A stretch of 64,000 bases of DNA from Cristatella mucedo (GCA_009760855.2 WPIO01000006.1:3962501-4026500), one strand, 5' to 3'. Shown: positions 20,480 to 33,609, counted from the first letter of the stretch. The notes: generated by a model from the letters alone, not told the origin. Translations and numbers: made by a program.

Positions 20480-22935
20480 CCGACATGGTGAGATGAGAGG
20501 AGCTGCACATCCGACCGCAAGAGTACGCAGCCGCTGCTATTCGCAGCCCACTCGTGACTCTCAGCGGCTACGTCGCGGGTCTTTCACTAGCCGCTCGTTC
20601 GTCCGCCGAAATATACATCTTCGCGTCGGTAACTCTCTCGCGGGGTAGGGGGCTTTTTCTGTCCGCTTCTCGACGCTTCGCACGCGCGAAATCCCTTTGG
20701 AGCCTGCTCGTTCCATGTGCTGGCCTCCGCCGGCGCCGCCACGTCCTCCGACTACCGAGGCGGACCGACGAAATGGCGCTGACAGCGGATCAGCTTCCGG
20801 TACTAGCGCCCACACCCTTCTCTCCAGCTAAGCCCACGGATGTCCCAAAAGCTACGATTCAACCGAAGCACGACCGAAGCCCGCCCGGCCGAGCCCAACC
20901 TGTGCGACGACGCCCACACGACGAGACAGTTCGTGCTCGCACACTTCTCGACTCAAGTCTTGGGATCGAGTCCCGCACAACTCGCGATTCTCTATTGAGC
21001 GCTCTAACCTTTTTTTTTCACGGTCTCAGCCCTGCGGTCAAGCAGCTCTTACTTCCGAGCTCGAGCGGCGGGCTCGATCCCCTGCTGCTGCTGTACGCAA
21101 TTATTCATTTCCCGCTGCTGCTGCATGCTGGGCTCTCTCGCTACCACGGGAGGCGAGGCTGTTTGTCGAGCGAGCCGACATTTACCGGACGGTTTCTTTA
21201 CGACCGGACCAGTAGTAGGCTTCTTATGGCTAACGGTAAGAATGGCCGAGGGGCTGGATAGACTGACGTCGCAGCTGGCATCCCTAAAACTGCCCAACGT
21301 TTCCTCGACGGGCCGACCGCGATGGCAACTCGTCCAAACTGAAGCGCTCGCGCTTGCGCCGAGCATCCTCGAAGCTGCTTTCCGGCTAGCCTCGTTCTGG
21401 TGAGGCCGCCGTCCGACTAGCTGGCTGGCTGGCTGGCTGAATAGGTCTGATTGCAACAATCCTTGAGGTAATGGGAGGCGCCTGAATTGCATCAATTAGG
21501 AAGTGAGACTGTTAAGATCCAAGGTTTAGACAGCATGAAAAAGCGATGCCAGGGGAACCTTCAGCATTGTACGCTTTGGCCTATACTGTGCGAAAGCTCC
21601 TGTCTGTGGCTTTGGAATATACCACTCTGTGCTAAGGACATGGACTTTTTATTCAGCGATGGGCGTTTTCGATTTCCACCGTTCGTCGCACCTGCATATA
21701 CCGGAGCAGCGCCTACGAAACCTCAACCGAGCTTCGAGACGCTAGCTTCGCCAGCATCTGCCGTCCGCAAGGACTAGCAGCAATTCACTACGTGTTTTTC
21801 GCAGTGTTTTTTCAAAGGATTGTAACATTCACATTGGATTTCATTCATAAAAGATTCATATTCACATTCATTCCGGATTGTAATGTTCAGAGCAGAACCG
21901 AGGGTCTGCGAGTGGACCTCAAGCCCCTTCTATGAAGCTAGAAGCGTAGTCCTCGAGAATAGCAGCCAGTGGCCCTCCAGGGTGGTCATCGATGCATTAG
22001 GAAGAAGACCGTTTCAAATCGAACCATAATGGGTAACAGACTGTGGAGTTGCTGAGTGGAGTCGTAGTGGGGAAATATCAGATGAAGTCGGCACAGAACT
22101 ACGGCTGCAAAAGATGAGATGAGCGACGACGGATTGCTGAAGTACGGGACAGAACCGAGAGGTCGGACAAGCGACAATCAGCCAGTGTCTCGGCGGTAGC
22201 GCCTGCTGTTGAGAACTCCTAACGCTGCCGTCGCAACTGTGCAGGAGCCAGAGCATTGTCTTTCCTACTAGATGCGCTTCAGCTCGGTCGCGGAGTTAAG
22301 GTCAAGTCGGAAAGACCTACAAAGACGGCCGCCGATACGCACCAAACCGCTGGATCCGTGTCGGGGTGCATTCATAGTCGAGATCAGGATGAGGTGAAAG
22401 AGAGCCGTAGGAGTTTCTACTCCCAATCTGCCATCGTCGCAGGCCGCCAGACCTCAGTGTTTCGCGTCTAATCGCGGCCTAGCTTATACGTAGACTCTGC
22501 ACGCAGTAGTTCAGTAATTAGCTGGTCCAATAGAATTGAGTAGATACAGATCAAAGAGTCCAGCCACTGGAATATGGAGGGGGATGCAGCAACGTAGCCA
22601 AAAGGCCCCGCCTCCCATCCAGAGACCGTTGATGATCTCTCGATGCATTGCACTGGCAAAGCGTGAGCTCGAGACGACCACTTGCTACACCGAGAAAACC
22701 ATGCTCCCACAAAGCAGTGCAAATGTTACAAGTGCAGTGGCCAAAAACCTGCCACCGTTATATGTATACATCCCACTATCCCTCTATCTCTCACACACAC
22801 TCCCTCTCACACTCTTTCTGTCACCGTCACTTTCTTTGTCTCTCGCTCTCCCCCTCTCACCCCTCTCTTTTTCCAACCTCGTTTCTCCCGATTTCTCCCT
22901 ACAAGCATCCTTGCACATGTCTCTGTCTCAGTCTA
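20480..22935. other. Intergenic, partly GC-rich, no recognised gene
   Basis: Several open frames (longest 20554-21261 plus, 235 codons) lack motifs and look like GC-driven chance. A B-box-like ttgggatcgagtcccgc at 20960-20976 suggests a decayed SINE. ggct repeats lie at 21420-21440. Confidence 0.4.
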
Positions 22936-22949
22936 TCAGTCACTCAGTC

Positions 22950-22954
22950 ACTCA

Positions 22955-23051
<97 letters not shown>
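22950..23051 (+). repeat. (CA)n microsatellite
   Basis: About 100 bp of CA with one TCA break. Confidence 0.97.
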
Positions 23052-23053
<2 letters not shown>

Positions 23054-23054
23054 G

Positions 23055-23285
23055 TTCTTGATGTGCTTATGCGTGCTGACACTGTGCATGCTGCCACTAG
23101 CCACATTTGCATGCTGACCCTGTGCATGTCACCCCTAACCATATTATTCATTTCGTTTGTTTTTTTCAAGCATGATTTTACTTACCATTCAATGGCATTT
23201 CACTTTAAAGCAAATGTAAAGCGCCTAGAGAGAGATTAAGTTCTCTGAGGGCGCTTTATCAAGTGAATTATTATTATTATTATTA
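23055..23285 (+). mobile_element. CR1/L2-type LINE 3' UTR and tail (copy G)
   Basis: 3' UTR landmarks gtgctgacactgtgcatgct and accctgtgcatgtcacccct, then the hairpin tail at 23213-23265 (taaagcgcc ... ggcgcttta, perfectly paired) and (ATT)n. Lies exactly between two CA arrays. Confidence 0.88.
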
Positions 23286-23595
<310 letters not shown>

Positions 23596-24004
23596 CTCAT
23601 TCCCTCACTAACTCTTTCACTCGCCCTCTCTCTTTCTTTCTTGGCCGTGAAAGTGAGGTTTGTTGGGTCTCTGTGCTTAACCGCTTTGTTGGCCACTGAG
23701 GCTATTGGCCATAGATTGGTTTACTTTTCGTTGGACTTGTAATTTCTCGAGCTCCAGAACTCGACAGATACTAGTTTGGCCGCGGCTCAACAGGTGGTCA
23801 CGTGCAGCCGATTGCGACGTCCCAGCAGCATTTGTTCTTTTGTTGAATGATTTCAATCCCCGCACTGTAGAATTCGTGTCGGAGGGGTTGGGACCAAATG
23901 CAACCGGTGTCGTGGCTGGGCGTGCTGCTGCGACTTTAGCAGCCGAACCGAACAGTGAGCCGGCTGCAGTGGGCCTTGCCACACGTGGACGCAGTCCTGC
24001 GCTT

Positions 24005-24095
24005 TATGAATGCATTATTATGCATAAATAAAGCTCCTAAGAGAGATTTAGTTCGTTTAGGGGGATATAAAAATCTTTTATTATTGCTATCAACC
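24005..24095 (+). mobile_element. LINE- or SINE-type 3' tail (copy O)
   Basis: taaagctcctaagagagattt agttcg...gggatataaa followed by ATT-rich sequence: a diverged version of the hairpin tail alone. Whether it came from the LINE or from SINE family 2 cannot be told. Confidence 0.6.
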
Positions 24096-24767
24096 TTCCT
24101 ATAATTAGGTACCGCCCTTTTTTGTTTTTGGGTCCAACAGTATTTCGCCTTAGTCAGATGTGAATGCCTCGCAGAGTTTGCAGTGACACCTTCATTTTTG
24201 ATAAGCCGATGGTTTGATGAGCTGACCTTGCTCGGCCTCTGGAGCTAACAGTGCTCCCTGCCCCTGGTTACGAAACGCGCGTCAGGTGCTTAGGGCGTGG
24301 CAGACTAAACAATCCACAATCCATTCGACTGCTCAAGCTACGGAGCTCTCGCTGGCGCAGCGCCCTAATGGGTAAAGAAGAGCACTTATTCAGTAATACG
24401 ATCTCGCCCGGCTGCACGAGCTGATTCTGCCGCTGACCGAAAAGTCTTTTATTTACCACGCTGTAATGAATGCCTGCCATCATTCCGATTTTAGCCGCCC
24501 TTGTCAAAGCGAGCTGACTGTAGGGCATTCCAGTTGCAGAAAGTTGCAAGAGTGCTCGTCTGCTCGAATAGTTGGCGCCTGACGGCTGGCTATCTAGGCG
24601 CAACTCTCTAACTATCGTCGTATCTGAGGAAGGATAGCATAATTATAATAAAAATACGCTTTTTGTATAGCACCGTATGAGAAATTAATCCCCATGCAAG
24701 CGCATTGCAACTCGCTACAGGGAGGTAATAATAAAGGTTTAGAGACACGTAAGGAATAAAGAAATAA

Positions 24768-24930
24768 AGTAAGCTGATTCAAGCGCCTCATTTGTATAGC
24801 GAATAAGCGCCCTAATGGCTATCACTACCGCTTGTAGTGGACAATACAGGATCGAGCACCGCAGGGCTCGAACTCACAACCTAGATCGTGAAGAGCGAGC
24901 ACCTTACCCACGGGTTAAGACAGGGAGAAT
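24768..24930 (-). mobile_element. tRNA-derived SINE, family 1
   Basis: Minus-strand copy. Tail (plus strand) gctgattcaagcgcctcatt, body ggctatcactaccgcttgta, B box complement gggctcgaactcacaacc near 24865-24885. Confidence 0.8.
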
Positions 24931-25129
24931 ACACGGTATCAAGCGTAAAAAAATAAGCTCAGTGGTGAGCCAGACCTCTAGCTCGTAAGGTGCACTAAAT
25001 TATCGTGCGGGTACACCACAAGCAGAGCAAACCAAACCAAAACAAAACCGACAAGTCCAATTAGGCGAAGAGAAACCTGACCGGAAGAGATACGTCTTTA
25101 GCTGAGAGGTAACGATGCAAGTAATGGAG

Positions 25130-25425
25130 TAAAATTTGGGCCTGCTTAGACAGGTATGCCACATCCAAGTTGGTCAATGGATTTATAGCATCCCGTCTCG
25201 ATTTCTGTAACTCGCTGCTTTCAGTTCTTCCTGCCTATGCAATTAGGTTCATACAGTTTATACATTACTCTGCAGAAAGGCTTGTCTGTCGACAACATCA
25301 ACCCATTCAAACCACTCCCCAACCAGGCTAGGCATCGTACCACCTTTTCTTCTGACTAATGTCGTCTAGCTATGCCTCAAACCAACGTCAAATCCCTTGG
25401 AGACTGTGCATGAAAATGATGGGTA
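25130..25425 (+). mobile_element. CR1/L2-type LINE RT fragment (copy H), deleted
   Basis: Diverged match to the SRLDFCNSLL segment (tcccgtctcgatttctgtaa at 25192) and to the KHRTT..F segment (aggctaggcatcgtaccacc). The LHWLPVKQ portion is missing and the copy has no tail. Confidence 0.75.
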
Positions 25426-25528
25426 ATCTGGTGCAAGCATTTAAAGCGACCTGTTAGCCAGACTCAGGATTTGAAAATCAACTTAATCCTTAATAGAGAT
25501 TCAGTGAAGCTCAGACAGATGTGTGGTG

Positions 25529-25695
25529 AGCCGTGATGGCACACTTGGCAAGGCGGGTGCTTTTCACGACCTCGGCCCCGAGGTCGTGGGTTCAAATCCT
25601 TCGGTGGGCGATCCTTTATTGTCGCTGCAAGCGGTAGTGATAACCGCAAAGGGTCTTCTGTCGCTATAAAAAAGAGGCTGTTGAATCAGATAGTA
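25529..25695 (+). mobile_element. tRNA-derived SINE, family 1
   Basis: B box cgtgggttcaaatccttcgg, body ctgcaagcggtagtgataac, tail ctgtcgctataaaaaagagg then ctgttgaatcagatag. One of the better-preserved copies. Confidence 0.85.
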
Positions 25696-26039
25696 TTTTC
25701 TTTTTCTTTTAGTTGGTGTGATATAGCAGCTGTGCCATTGACGAAATACAAAAAGGGCATCTGAGTTTTGTGACAGTTGCAGACGATTGAGGTCTCAGGC
25801 CGGGAGTCTTGAATAAAGGGAATTGCTATGAATCTAGACTTCAAGTCACAAACGTGTGCACTAGCTTGGCTGTCCCTTAAGTGAAAGTAAAGCGAATTGA
25901 TAAAGAAGGAAAATGCTCGTACACTGACGAGTCATTTTGGAATTGCTGAACTAATCTTGAGAGTGAGGTTTTTAAAACTTTGCATGGGCACGCCTCGTTC
26001 CCGCACGCCTCTTGATCAGCACTGTCTGTTCATCAGAGC

Positions 26040-26293
<254 letters not shown>

Positions 26294-26299
26294 GTATAT

Positions 26300-26967
26300 A
26301 GCATATACTTAAAATATAAATCGCTGCAGGTCGCAATTGCAGTTGTCCAACGCCCATGATGACCAAGCGATGCGATCGGCGCTCGAAAAGTTGATCAACG
26401 GTATCAAACGGCTCAAAAAAATCCGTGCAAAAAGACACTACTTAGCCCCAGATCCTCATTCGTGAGAATGCTGTAATAAATGTACATCTATGTCAAATGC
26501 TGTAATGTACGTATATCTGTATATCTAATGCTGTAATATACGTATATATGCTGTCTCTGTGGAGTGACTAGCTTTACATCTCGACTAGAATTTACTGGCT
26601 ACTTATGGTGTCTTATTGCAAATGTTTAGCTGCTAAGCAACCACTCGTTAGGATTTTTTGATGGAAAAGGTAGGTGGGTGGGAAATCAGGCAAAGGTTCT
26701 TTAAGTCATTTACTCTTTATTTACATCAAAAGGAAGATACCACTGAGACGTTTCTAAGTCATAGTTCTAAACTTTGATCTGGGTTTGGGTGATACCGCCT
26801 ACAATTACAAAACTTGATGTGCATTGTGGCACATACGAGAGTGTAAACGAGCTCGCGGGTGTGTGTGATGGTCATGTGCGAAAGCACTTCATTGAATGAG
26901 GCATTAGCTTAAAGTATGTCATGCCTGCATGAAGCGAACGTGTTTGCGTGTGGGTTCATGTGTGTAA

Positions 26968-27003
<36 letters not shown>

Positions 27004-27515
27004 TTGTGTCTGTGTTCGTGTCCATTTTCAGCTGCTGACGCACAAATTCTAATGGTTTTTCTAGTCTCTCCTTCTCTTTCCTAATTTATCTTGTACTTTT
27101 TCTCTCTTTCTTTAGCTCTCGTCCTAGATCTCACAGTCACTCTCTTAATCTCACTGTCACTCTCACTCTAGTGCAATTTCTTCCTCTCGTCGTCTTTCGC
27201 TATTCTTCTCTCTATTTCCGACTTAACACTCTCTCTACCTCTTAATCTCTCGTCCTCCCACTTTTTCAGTCTCCATCTCTGTCATTATCTCATTCTGTCA
27301 GAGCTAGCGCAGCACATATGTCTGTGTGTGGGAGTGCGGATTTGTTCGTCTTCGGGCGTGTTCGTGCTTGTGTGAGTGTGTGTGTGTCTGCCAGCAATCA
27401 GTTTGAGAAAGATGTATAGGTGCGACATCTCTCAGCACCACGAGGAAAGCATCTCAGAGGAGACCTGGGGATTTTTTAATCGATTGGATTTGTGGCCCGA
27501 GTAAGACGGCATGGA
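26300..27515. other. Intergenic with short GT and pyrimidine-rich patches
   Basis: (GT)n at about 26968-27000 and pyrimidine-rich text at 27060-27290. No gene recognised. Confidence 0.5.
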
Positions 27516-27524
27516 TGCCTCACG

Positions 27525-27855
27525 CAGACAGACGGGCGGACGGGCGGGCGGGCAGGCGGGCAAGCGGGCGGACGGGCGGACGGGCGGACGGGCGGGCAGG
27601 CGGGCAGGCGGGCAGGCGGGCAGGCGGGCAGGCGGGCAGGCGGGCAGGCGGGCAGGCGGGCAGGCGGGCAGGCGGGCAGGCGGGCAGGCTGACAGACAGA
27701 CAGGCTGACAGACAGACAGGCTGACAGACAGACAGGCTGACAGACAGACAGGCTGACAGACAGACAGGCTGACAGACAGACAGACAGACAGGCTGACAGA
27801 CAGACAGGCTGACAGACAGACAGGCTGACCGACCAGACAGACAGACAGACAGAGG
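27525..27855 (+). repeat. Compound minisatellite (8-bp and 16-bp units)
   Basis: First block: gcaggcgg 8-bp units with early gacgggcg variants. Second block (from about 27684): caggctgacagacaga 16-bp units, about nine copies. Both blocks share caggc and gaca words, suggesting one derived from the other. Confidence 0.93.
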
Positions 27856-28419
27856 AGGGACATAGATTTATCAGCCGCGATTAACGCCAGTACCCAGAGG
27901 CGGGTGAGTTCTCAGTCGCATCGCTGCTGAATGGTCATCGCTAGCCTCTAGCTGAATAGCGATTTCCTTTGACATTTCTTGTAGTTTCCAAGAATTTTGA
28001 GTGCCAACTGCCGACTGCAAAGGCCCCGATCATTAGGAAACAAGTCACTCCAGTACTCACTCTAGTACGGAGTCCACTGCAGATTTTCAAAATAGCTTAC
28101 AGATGCGCCCATTTAGGTTTTTTTTTTACACCATCCTAATAGCTGCCGGCAAATCTAGCATCATTCGAAATCTGGTAGACCTCGCAGTCGTGACTGGTTC
28201 AGCTAGCATCGCTTTCGCGACGTCGGCCCGTAATCGTGTCTCATTATTCTAAAATTTGACTTGACATCAGATGATGACCACATTTCCTCCTCAAGTCGGC
28301 CTACTTCCATTTAAGGAGCATTGCCAAAATCACGGACTGCTTACATAGTAGTACGACAGCGAAACTAATTTGTGTGTTAGTGACGCGGCGTCTACTTACA
28401 TTGTAGTTCTCTCTATTCA

Positions 28420-29140
28420 GCACTCCCGGACCCCGTATGCCCCAAATCGTCTGCAACCGATGCAAAACTCAGCAACGGCTCGTATGGTCAGTCGTCAGCG
28501 GTGTAGCTGCCATCCTATCATGTCTGCTCTGTTTAAGCCTCGCTGACTCTCTGTCAAGCATCAAATCGATATCAAAGATTCCCAGTCCGACTTAAAGGTC
28601 ACTTCACTCGTCAACGTCGGTCTGGCAACGTGACAGGCCCCCTGCTCCTCTACTGTCCGCTATTCCACAGTCCGCTCATCAGAGTCCGACGATCTCGCCG
28701 TCCCTCGCGCTAAACTGAAATCGTTTGGAGATCGAGCCTTTGGCTCGTAGACGTCGAAAGTCTGACACTCTCTTTCGGGTACAGTCGCTACCTGGAAGGA
28801 TCTTGCTTCCTTTAAGTCTCAGCTAAAGACACATCAGACTTCCGCTCAGTTTTCCCTTCGCCCGGAAGTGAACTCGTCTTCTTTTGTTCCGGTGTGCGTT
28901 GCGTGCGCGTGCGCGATGTATGCACGTTACGTAGCGGACAGGTCTCGCTGACCTACGAAGGCCACGCATGCCTCCGTTTTTGCTTTAACATGCTGGCCTT
29001 CAGCATGATACTTGCATGCTTTTGCTTACTTTATACCGTGCGCGACACTAAACCTTCGTTATTAGTTCTGCTGCAGAGACATTAAGTTCTCTCAGGGCGC
29101 TGTACAAACGACCCATTTTTATTATTGTCATTATTATATA
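28420..29140 (+). mobile_element. Diverged LINE 3' fragment
   Basis: Old RT-like remains (aaaactcagcaacggctcgt resembles the LQ.VQNSAAR segment at 28461) end in a clear tail: gagacattaagttctctcag ggcgctgtacaaa at 29075-29110, then ATT-rich sequence. Likely a related but distinct subfamily from copies A-E. Confidence 0.6.
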
Positions 29141-29449
29141 CAATACGACGTTGCTCTTTGCTCATAAGCTATAGCAGACGCGGAATTGGCCTACAAATAT
29201 TTTTCGAGGACATGCAAAAGACAAGAAAGGGGTACCGAAAACCCTGCAAAAAAGCTTGCAAGCAAAAATATGAACGGCACGGCTTCCCGGGCACTACGGC
29301 TCTGTGCAAATCGGCGACTCGCAATTCGTTAAGGTTGTGCTAGCTGAAACGGCGGCGAGCTACAACAGCCGGATTATGACTGATATTCATTAACTATTCG
29401 CTGTTCGTGAATTGTAATGGCTAGAGATTGATTATGTTATAATTAATGG

Positions 29450-30632
29450 CTGAGCTCGCATAAAAGCCGCTGTCGGCAACGCCGGCGCGCTTTGGTGACT
29501 GGTGCTGCACTTACGAGTAGTAGCTGCGGCGCAAGGTTCATGCGTCGCCAGTATTCGTCGCGAGTCAGCCGAGATTAGCGCGCCGTTATGAGTGCCGTGT
29601 TTGGCGGCCTAGTTTTGTCTGGACTTGGAAGCCGCATACCGCGTTTGTAGCTTAGCGAAAGCTCACCGCGTCTGAAACGAAGCTCAGTTAAAAGATAAGC
29701 TCAAAGAAGGGACGCTCTCGCCGGCGTGTGGTGAGTGAGAGTAGGCGGATGTGGTTAGAATCGCGATCTCTCTGCGCTTACACTGTAGTGCGGCAGTGAG
29801 AAACCCCCAACCGTCCGTCCGGCCGCCTGAGCGCTCCCTCTGCACAGATGGACAGCGGCAGCTGCAAAACTTCGGCGCTGTCGGCTTCAGCTACAAGCTC
29901 ATTCCGAGCAGGGGGGGGGGGCTCTCGCTTCTAGGGAACTCCTAGCCGCTGGTCGCCCGAGCAGCGAAATCCGAGCGCCTATGCGGGATGGGGGCGGAGC
30001 AGTCGGGTCGGCAGCCTCCGAGCCCCAAGAACCGGCGCACTTCGGCGACGAGCCAGCCGGTCAGCAGCCACCGAGCCCCAACGTGGCTGGCCAGCCAGTA
30101 AGCGCGCCGACCGGCGGCGGCGACGACGGCGGCGGCATCCTATTGGTGGTCGGCGGATCCCCGCAGTCAGCGCGGTGCGCAGGTCACTGCGGGGCATGCC
30201 CGGCTGTTGAGTGGCGGAGGCGGTCCGCGCGGTGGGCCCCCCGAGTTCTTTACACGCTTCGCCGACTCCACGTCGCCGCTGCCTCGTGAGTACTCTCGCC
30301 GCCGGCGTCCGAGTCGCCGAAGCAGCAGCAGCAGCAGCCAGCGAAGCTATCCGCGCACGTCCAAACGGTCGGGTTAGCCGCCGCCGCCGCCGCCGCTTTC
30401 GAGCCGCCGGCAGCCGCGAATGTAATTCGTAATGTGAAGACTTCGTGGCCGACCGTAGGACCGCTGCGCGGCCGGCGGCGGCCGCAGTCGGCCGAGCGTG
30501 GCTTCTTCTTCGCTAGCGGCTGGCCGAGAGCTCTCGCGGTATATCAGGCGGGTTGGTCGCACGCTTAGAGTCGAGCGAGCGCGCTGGCCAGGTTCAGTTC
30601 CCCGTTCACTCGCAGCCTCTCGTCCGCCGCCC

Positions 30633-30663
<31 letters not shown>

Positions 30664-31350
30664 GCCTCGTCTGCGGCTCTGCCTGACCGCTTGCTGTCGG
30701 AGCCGGTGCACGAAGAGCAGCCGGCGGCGTGCGTTCGCCTCGACGCTACCGCTGGTCAGATCTCGACGTTTTCGAACGGGGAGTGTGACTCGGCGGACCG
30801 CTATGGTCGGCTGTCAGGATCCGACGATCCGACAGCCTCGAGAGTCCCGTTATCGCCGGCCGGCGCCGGGCGCCATCGCCGGGCTGCCACCCTCCTGCTG
30901 CTCTAGCGCTGCTGCGGCGTGCATTACTGGCGCGCTGGCGCGCTGGTCGCTCGCGCTGCTGATCCCTGCATAGTGAAGCGCTAAGGACGGTCGCCTGCGG
31001 TCGTACGGAAATAGTGCCCCGATAACCGGCCGCGTGGAGTGGGTGGGTGCCCGCCCGCCCGCCCGCCCGCCAGTAGCAGCAGCAGTTCGGTCCGGCCGAA
31101 GCTCCGGCGTGCCGTTTCTTGTCCGTCGTCACGTGACGTCCGCGGCTGCATCGTGAGAAAGCCGCCGAGCGCTGCTGAGCGGCGATGCGAGGAAGCCGGC
31201 GGTGTCTGGCCGGCGACGGTGCGCACGCAGCACCAGGCACCTGGTGCCTGCTGAAATCGGCGCCGCCATGCGGGAGGCAGTAAGCCAGTTGCTAGCCAAT
31301 CAGCGGTCGCAGGTTGTGGCCTGATCGCCACCAGCCCGGGGCAGCACTCG
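29450..31350 (+). promoter_or_regulatory. CpG-island-like promoter block
   Basis: High GC and CpG density, with CGG/CGC-rich words. gcataaaagccgc at 29458 is a TATA-like element at its left edge. A gccgccATG with ideal start context at about 31262-31269 opens a frame MREA and then meets gca|gtaagc, a possible donor. Open frames on both strands here are GC artefacts. The island is placed to drive the plus-strand exons downstream, but direct linkage is not shown. Confidence 0.5.
30635..30664 (+). repeat. Short (CT)n tract
   Basis: About 30 bp of CT inside the CpG block. Confidence 0.9.
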
Positions 31351-31529
31351 AGCGGTGGTGCTAGCAAGATAACAGCTGGTCAGGGTTCACCCAATCGCTG
31401 CCAAAATCCATTTTTTCGTAATGCTGAAGGAGAGCGAACCCCCCCTTTTTTAGAGGCCCTTGTTAAGAACAGCTGAGGCCAGCCAGCCCTCTGTAGTCTG
31501 CCGTTAGCTTCGGCTGCCCCCCCCCCAGG

Positions 31530-31712
31530 ATGGTGCACGAACCTTATTGGCAGCAAGCGAGCACCCTGGGCGATCTCAAGCTAGCCGCACACGTTGGGCG
31601 GTCCCAAGTGCCCCATGGCGATTCCAAATGCACCCTGGACGATCATAAATGCACCCTGAGCGATCCCAAGTGCACCCTGGACGATCCCCAGCTAGTCTCG
31701 AACCTTGAGTAG
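31530..31712 (+). CDS. Small ORF with 7-residue repeats (uncertain)
   Basis: 60 codons from ATG. Contains four 21-bp tandem units, in frame, giving variants of KCTLDDP (KCTLDDH, KCTLSDP, KCTLDDP). Starts 180 bp past the CpG block. In-frame tandem repetition without stops is notable, but 21 bp is a multiple of 3 so this happens by chance. No family recognised. It could equally be a non-coding minisatellite. Confidence 0.25.
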   Translation: MVHEPYWQQASTLGDLKLAAHVGRSQVPHGDSKCTLDDHKCTLSDPKCTLDDPQLVSNLE

Positions 31713-31830
31713 TCGCAAGAGGAGCATAGGGGGGCTCGATATGTATCTATCGTGCGACGGACTTGTGGTGTCGCTATATTTCTTGGAACATCTGCCGTGA
31801 AAGCTCAGGCGAGAGGGAGGGAGGGAGGGA

Positions 31831-31833
<3 letters not shown>

Positions 31834-31916
<83 letters not shown>

Positions 31917-31917
31917 G
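31834..31917 (+). repeat. (GA)n microsatellite
   Basis: About 84 bp, preceded by GGGA units. Confidence 0.96.
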
Positions 31918-32175
31918 CAGTGCTGCAGGCAGACCCAACGACGGCTTCGGCAGAGTGACAGCAGCCGTGGTGCTCTGTCACCTTATTTTAACGTGAGCAG
32001 TAGGAGCTGCCGATGCTGTAGGGTAAGTGTTGTGTGCGTCAGTTTGCCGTTCTTGCTGCACTGCTGGAACTGAATGCAGAGTCTCCTAAGGACTCGAGAC
32101 TCCTAAGGATCTGAAAAGACCTAAGGACTTGAGAGGTTGATTAGAGGCGCAGCTAAATAACCAGAATCAGAGGGG

Positions 32176-32355
32176 CAGATGCTACAGTGGGAAGCCCAAG
32201 GAGTAAGGTGCTCACTCTTCATGAACGAGGTCGTGGGTTCAACTCGTGCAGTGAGCAATCCTTTATTGCTAGCTGCAAGCTGTGGTGATAGCCGTAAAGG
32301 CCCTTCTGCTACTATACAAATGAGACAGTTTAATCTGCCAAGTGATTCATATGAG
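32176..32355 (+). mobile_element. tRNA-derived SINE, family 1
   Basis: B box cgtgggttcaactcgtgcag, body gctgcaagctgtggtgatag, tail ctgctactatacaaatgaga ending in an aatctgcca variant. Confidence 0.8.
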
Positions 32356-32379
32356 TTGGCCCGAGCAAGCAAGTAAAAA

Positions 32380-32890
32380 GAGCATGCAATTGTATTGAGT
32401 GATGGAACCTTGAAGTCGATACCTGACGGGGAGCAGCCAGTGCAGGTCGGCGAGAAGTAGTTTAATATGCCAGTTTCCGCGATGGCGACAGACCAGCCTC
32501 GCGGATGGGTTTTTCGCCAGATTTAACTATCCTATTGCACGGGCAGGAGGACCTGCTAGTAATGAGTTACATCAGTCTGGATTGGATATCACGAATGGAT
32601 TGACTAGGTTGACTGTGGAATCTTAATCTAGCAAGAGCCGAGTTTTTGCTGTCTTGCTCAGCCGAAAATAGGCAGATTACTGTGGAGGTGATGTGGTTAT
32701 CTGTTGAAATTTGAGTATTTCGGAGCAGGACACCAAGATTATGTGCAGTTGGTGCAGGAGAAATGCTGGCTGAGCCCAGTTTGAAGGTTAGGCTTTTCAG
32801 TTTCTGATGGTTCCATTTGTCCCCAACGGTACTAGAACTCATGGTTAGCTGCAACTTTGGTTGTCACTCAACGTGGCCTTTCTGTGAACG
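32380..32890 (-). mobile_element. CR1/L2-type LINE RT fragment (copy I)
   Basis: On the minus strand: KLGSASISPAPTAHNLGVLL then the NISTDNHITSTV segment and diverged CNSLL-type sequence. The left end (32400-32520) matches LHWLPV and VQNSAAR at low identity. No hairpin tail is present. Confidence 0.75.
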
Positions 32891-32899
32891 TTAAATTAG

Positions 32900-33600
32900 T
32901 CGTTAAGATTCTGTATGGCATCAGGAGCTGTGATCGAGCAGTGAAAATATAAGAGCACCGGGTATGTTTTTCAGCTTGGTAATTAGTTATTGCAATGACC
33001 GTGCAGCATTAGCACTTGGAAATAGCTATCAACCCGGCTTTGCTTGTAAGCAGCCATAGTCCTCTAAGCAGCTGATACCAGGTGCAATCCTAGCCAGCTC
33101 TATCCGACGCTTGCCTAGGCATACAGATCTTAGATAATTTCAAGAGCAGTGTCCAGAGCAAGACCGGAAATACTACCATTTTGCCACCTGCCTGCCCACT
33201 GAGTTTTTTTAAAAAGGTGGTTCGTGGCTTGTTTTGTCTGTTCTGTTCTTTATCGGACAGTCTGGCCTCTGCTGTGAGGAGCTAGCCTGCAATGCTGCCT
33301 GATTGGCTACAAGGCTGCTTACTCAGTGGCCCATGTTGGTGTGGGAAGGTACTCTGTGATCAGGTACTCAGTGATCAGCTCTGGCAAGTGACCGATTTGG
33401 TGGACCGATTTTAGTTGACTTGGGGAGGGGCTCAGATTTTTCGGTCTGGTAAGGATGGGCAGCAGCCGTCCTCACTCTTAGCTGCCGCAGAACTCTGTAA
33501 AGTGCTTAACCTACTAAACCCTACCCCAGTGGGATAACACGGTCTTTTGAATCGAATTTGTAAGTTGCTGCATGCGTCTCTCACTCTCTTTTTGTCTTAC
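32900..33600. other. No feature recognised
   Basis: Mixed sequence with no splice-flanked frame seen. An imperfect repeat actctgtgatcaggtactca is near 33350. Confidence 0.4.
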
Positions 33601-33606
33601 TCTCTC

Positions 33607-33609
<3 letters not shown>

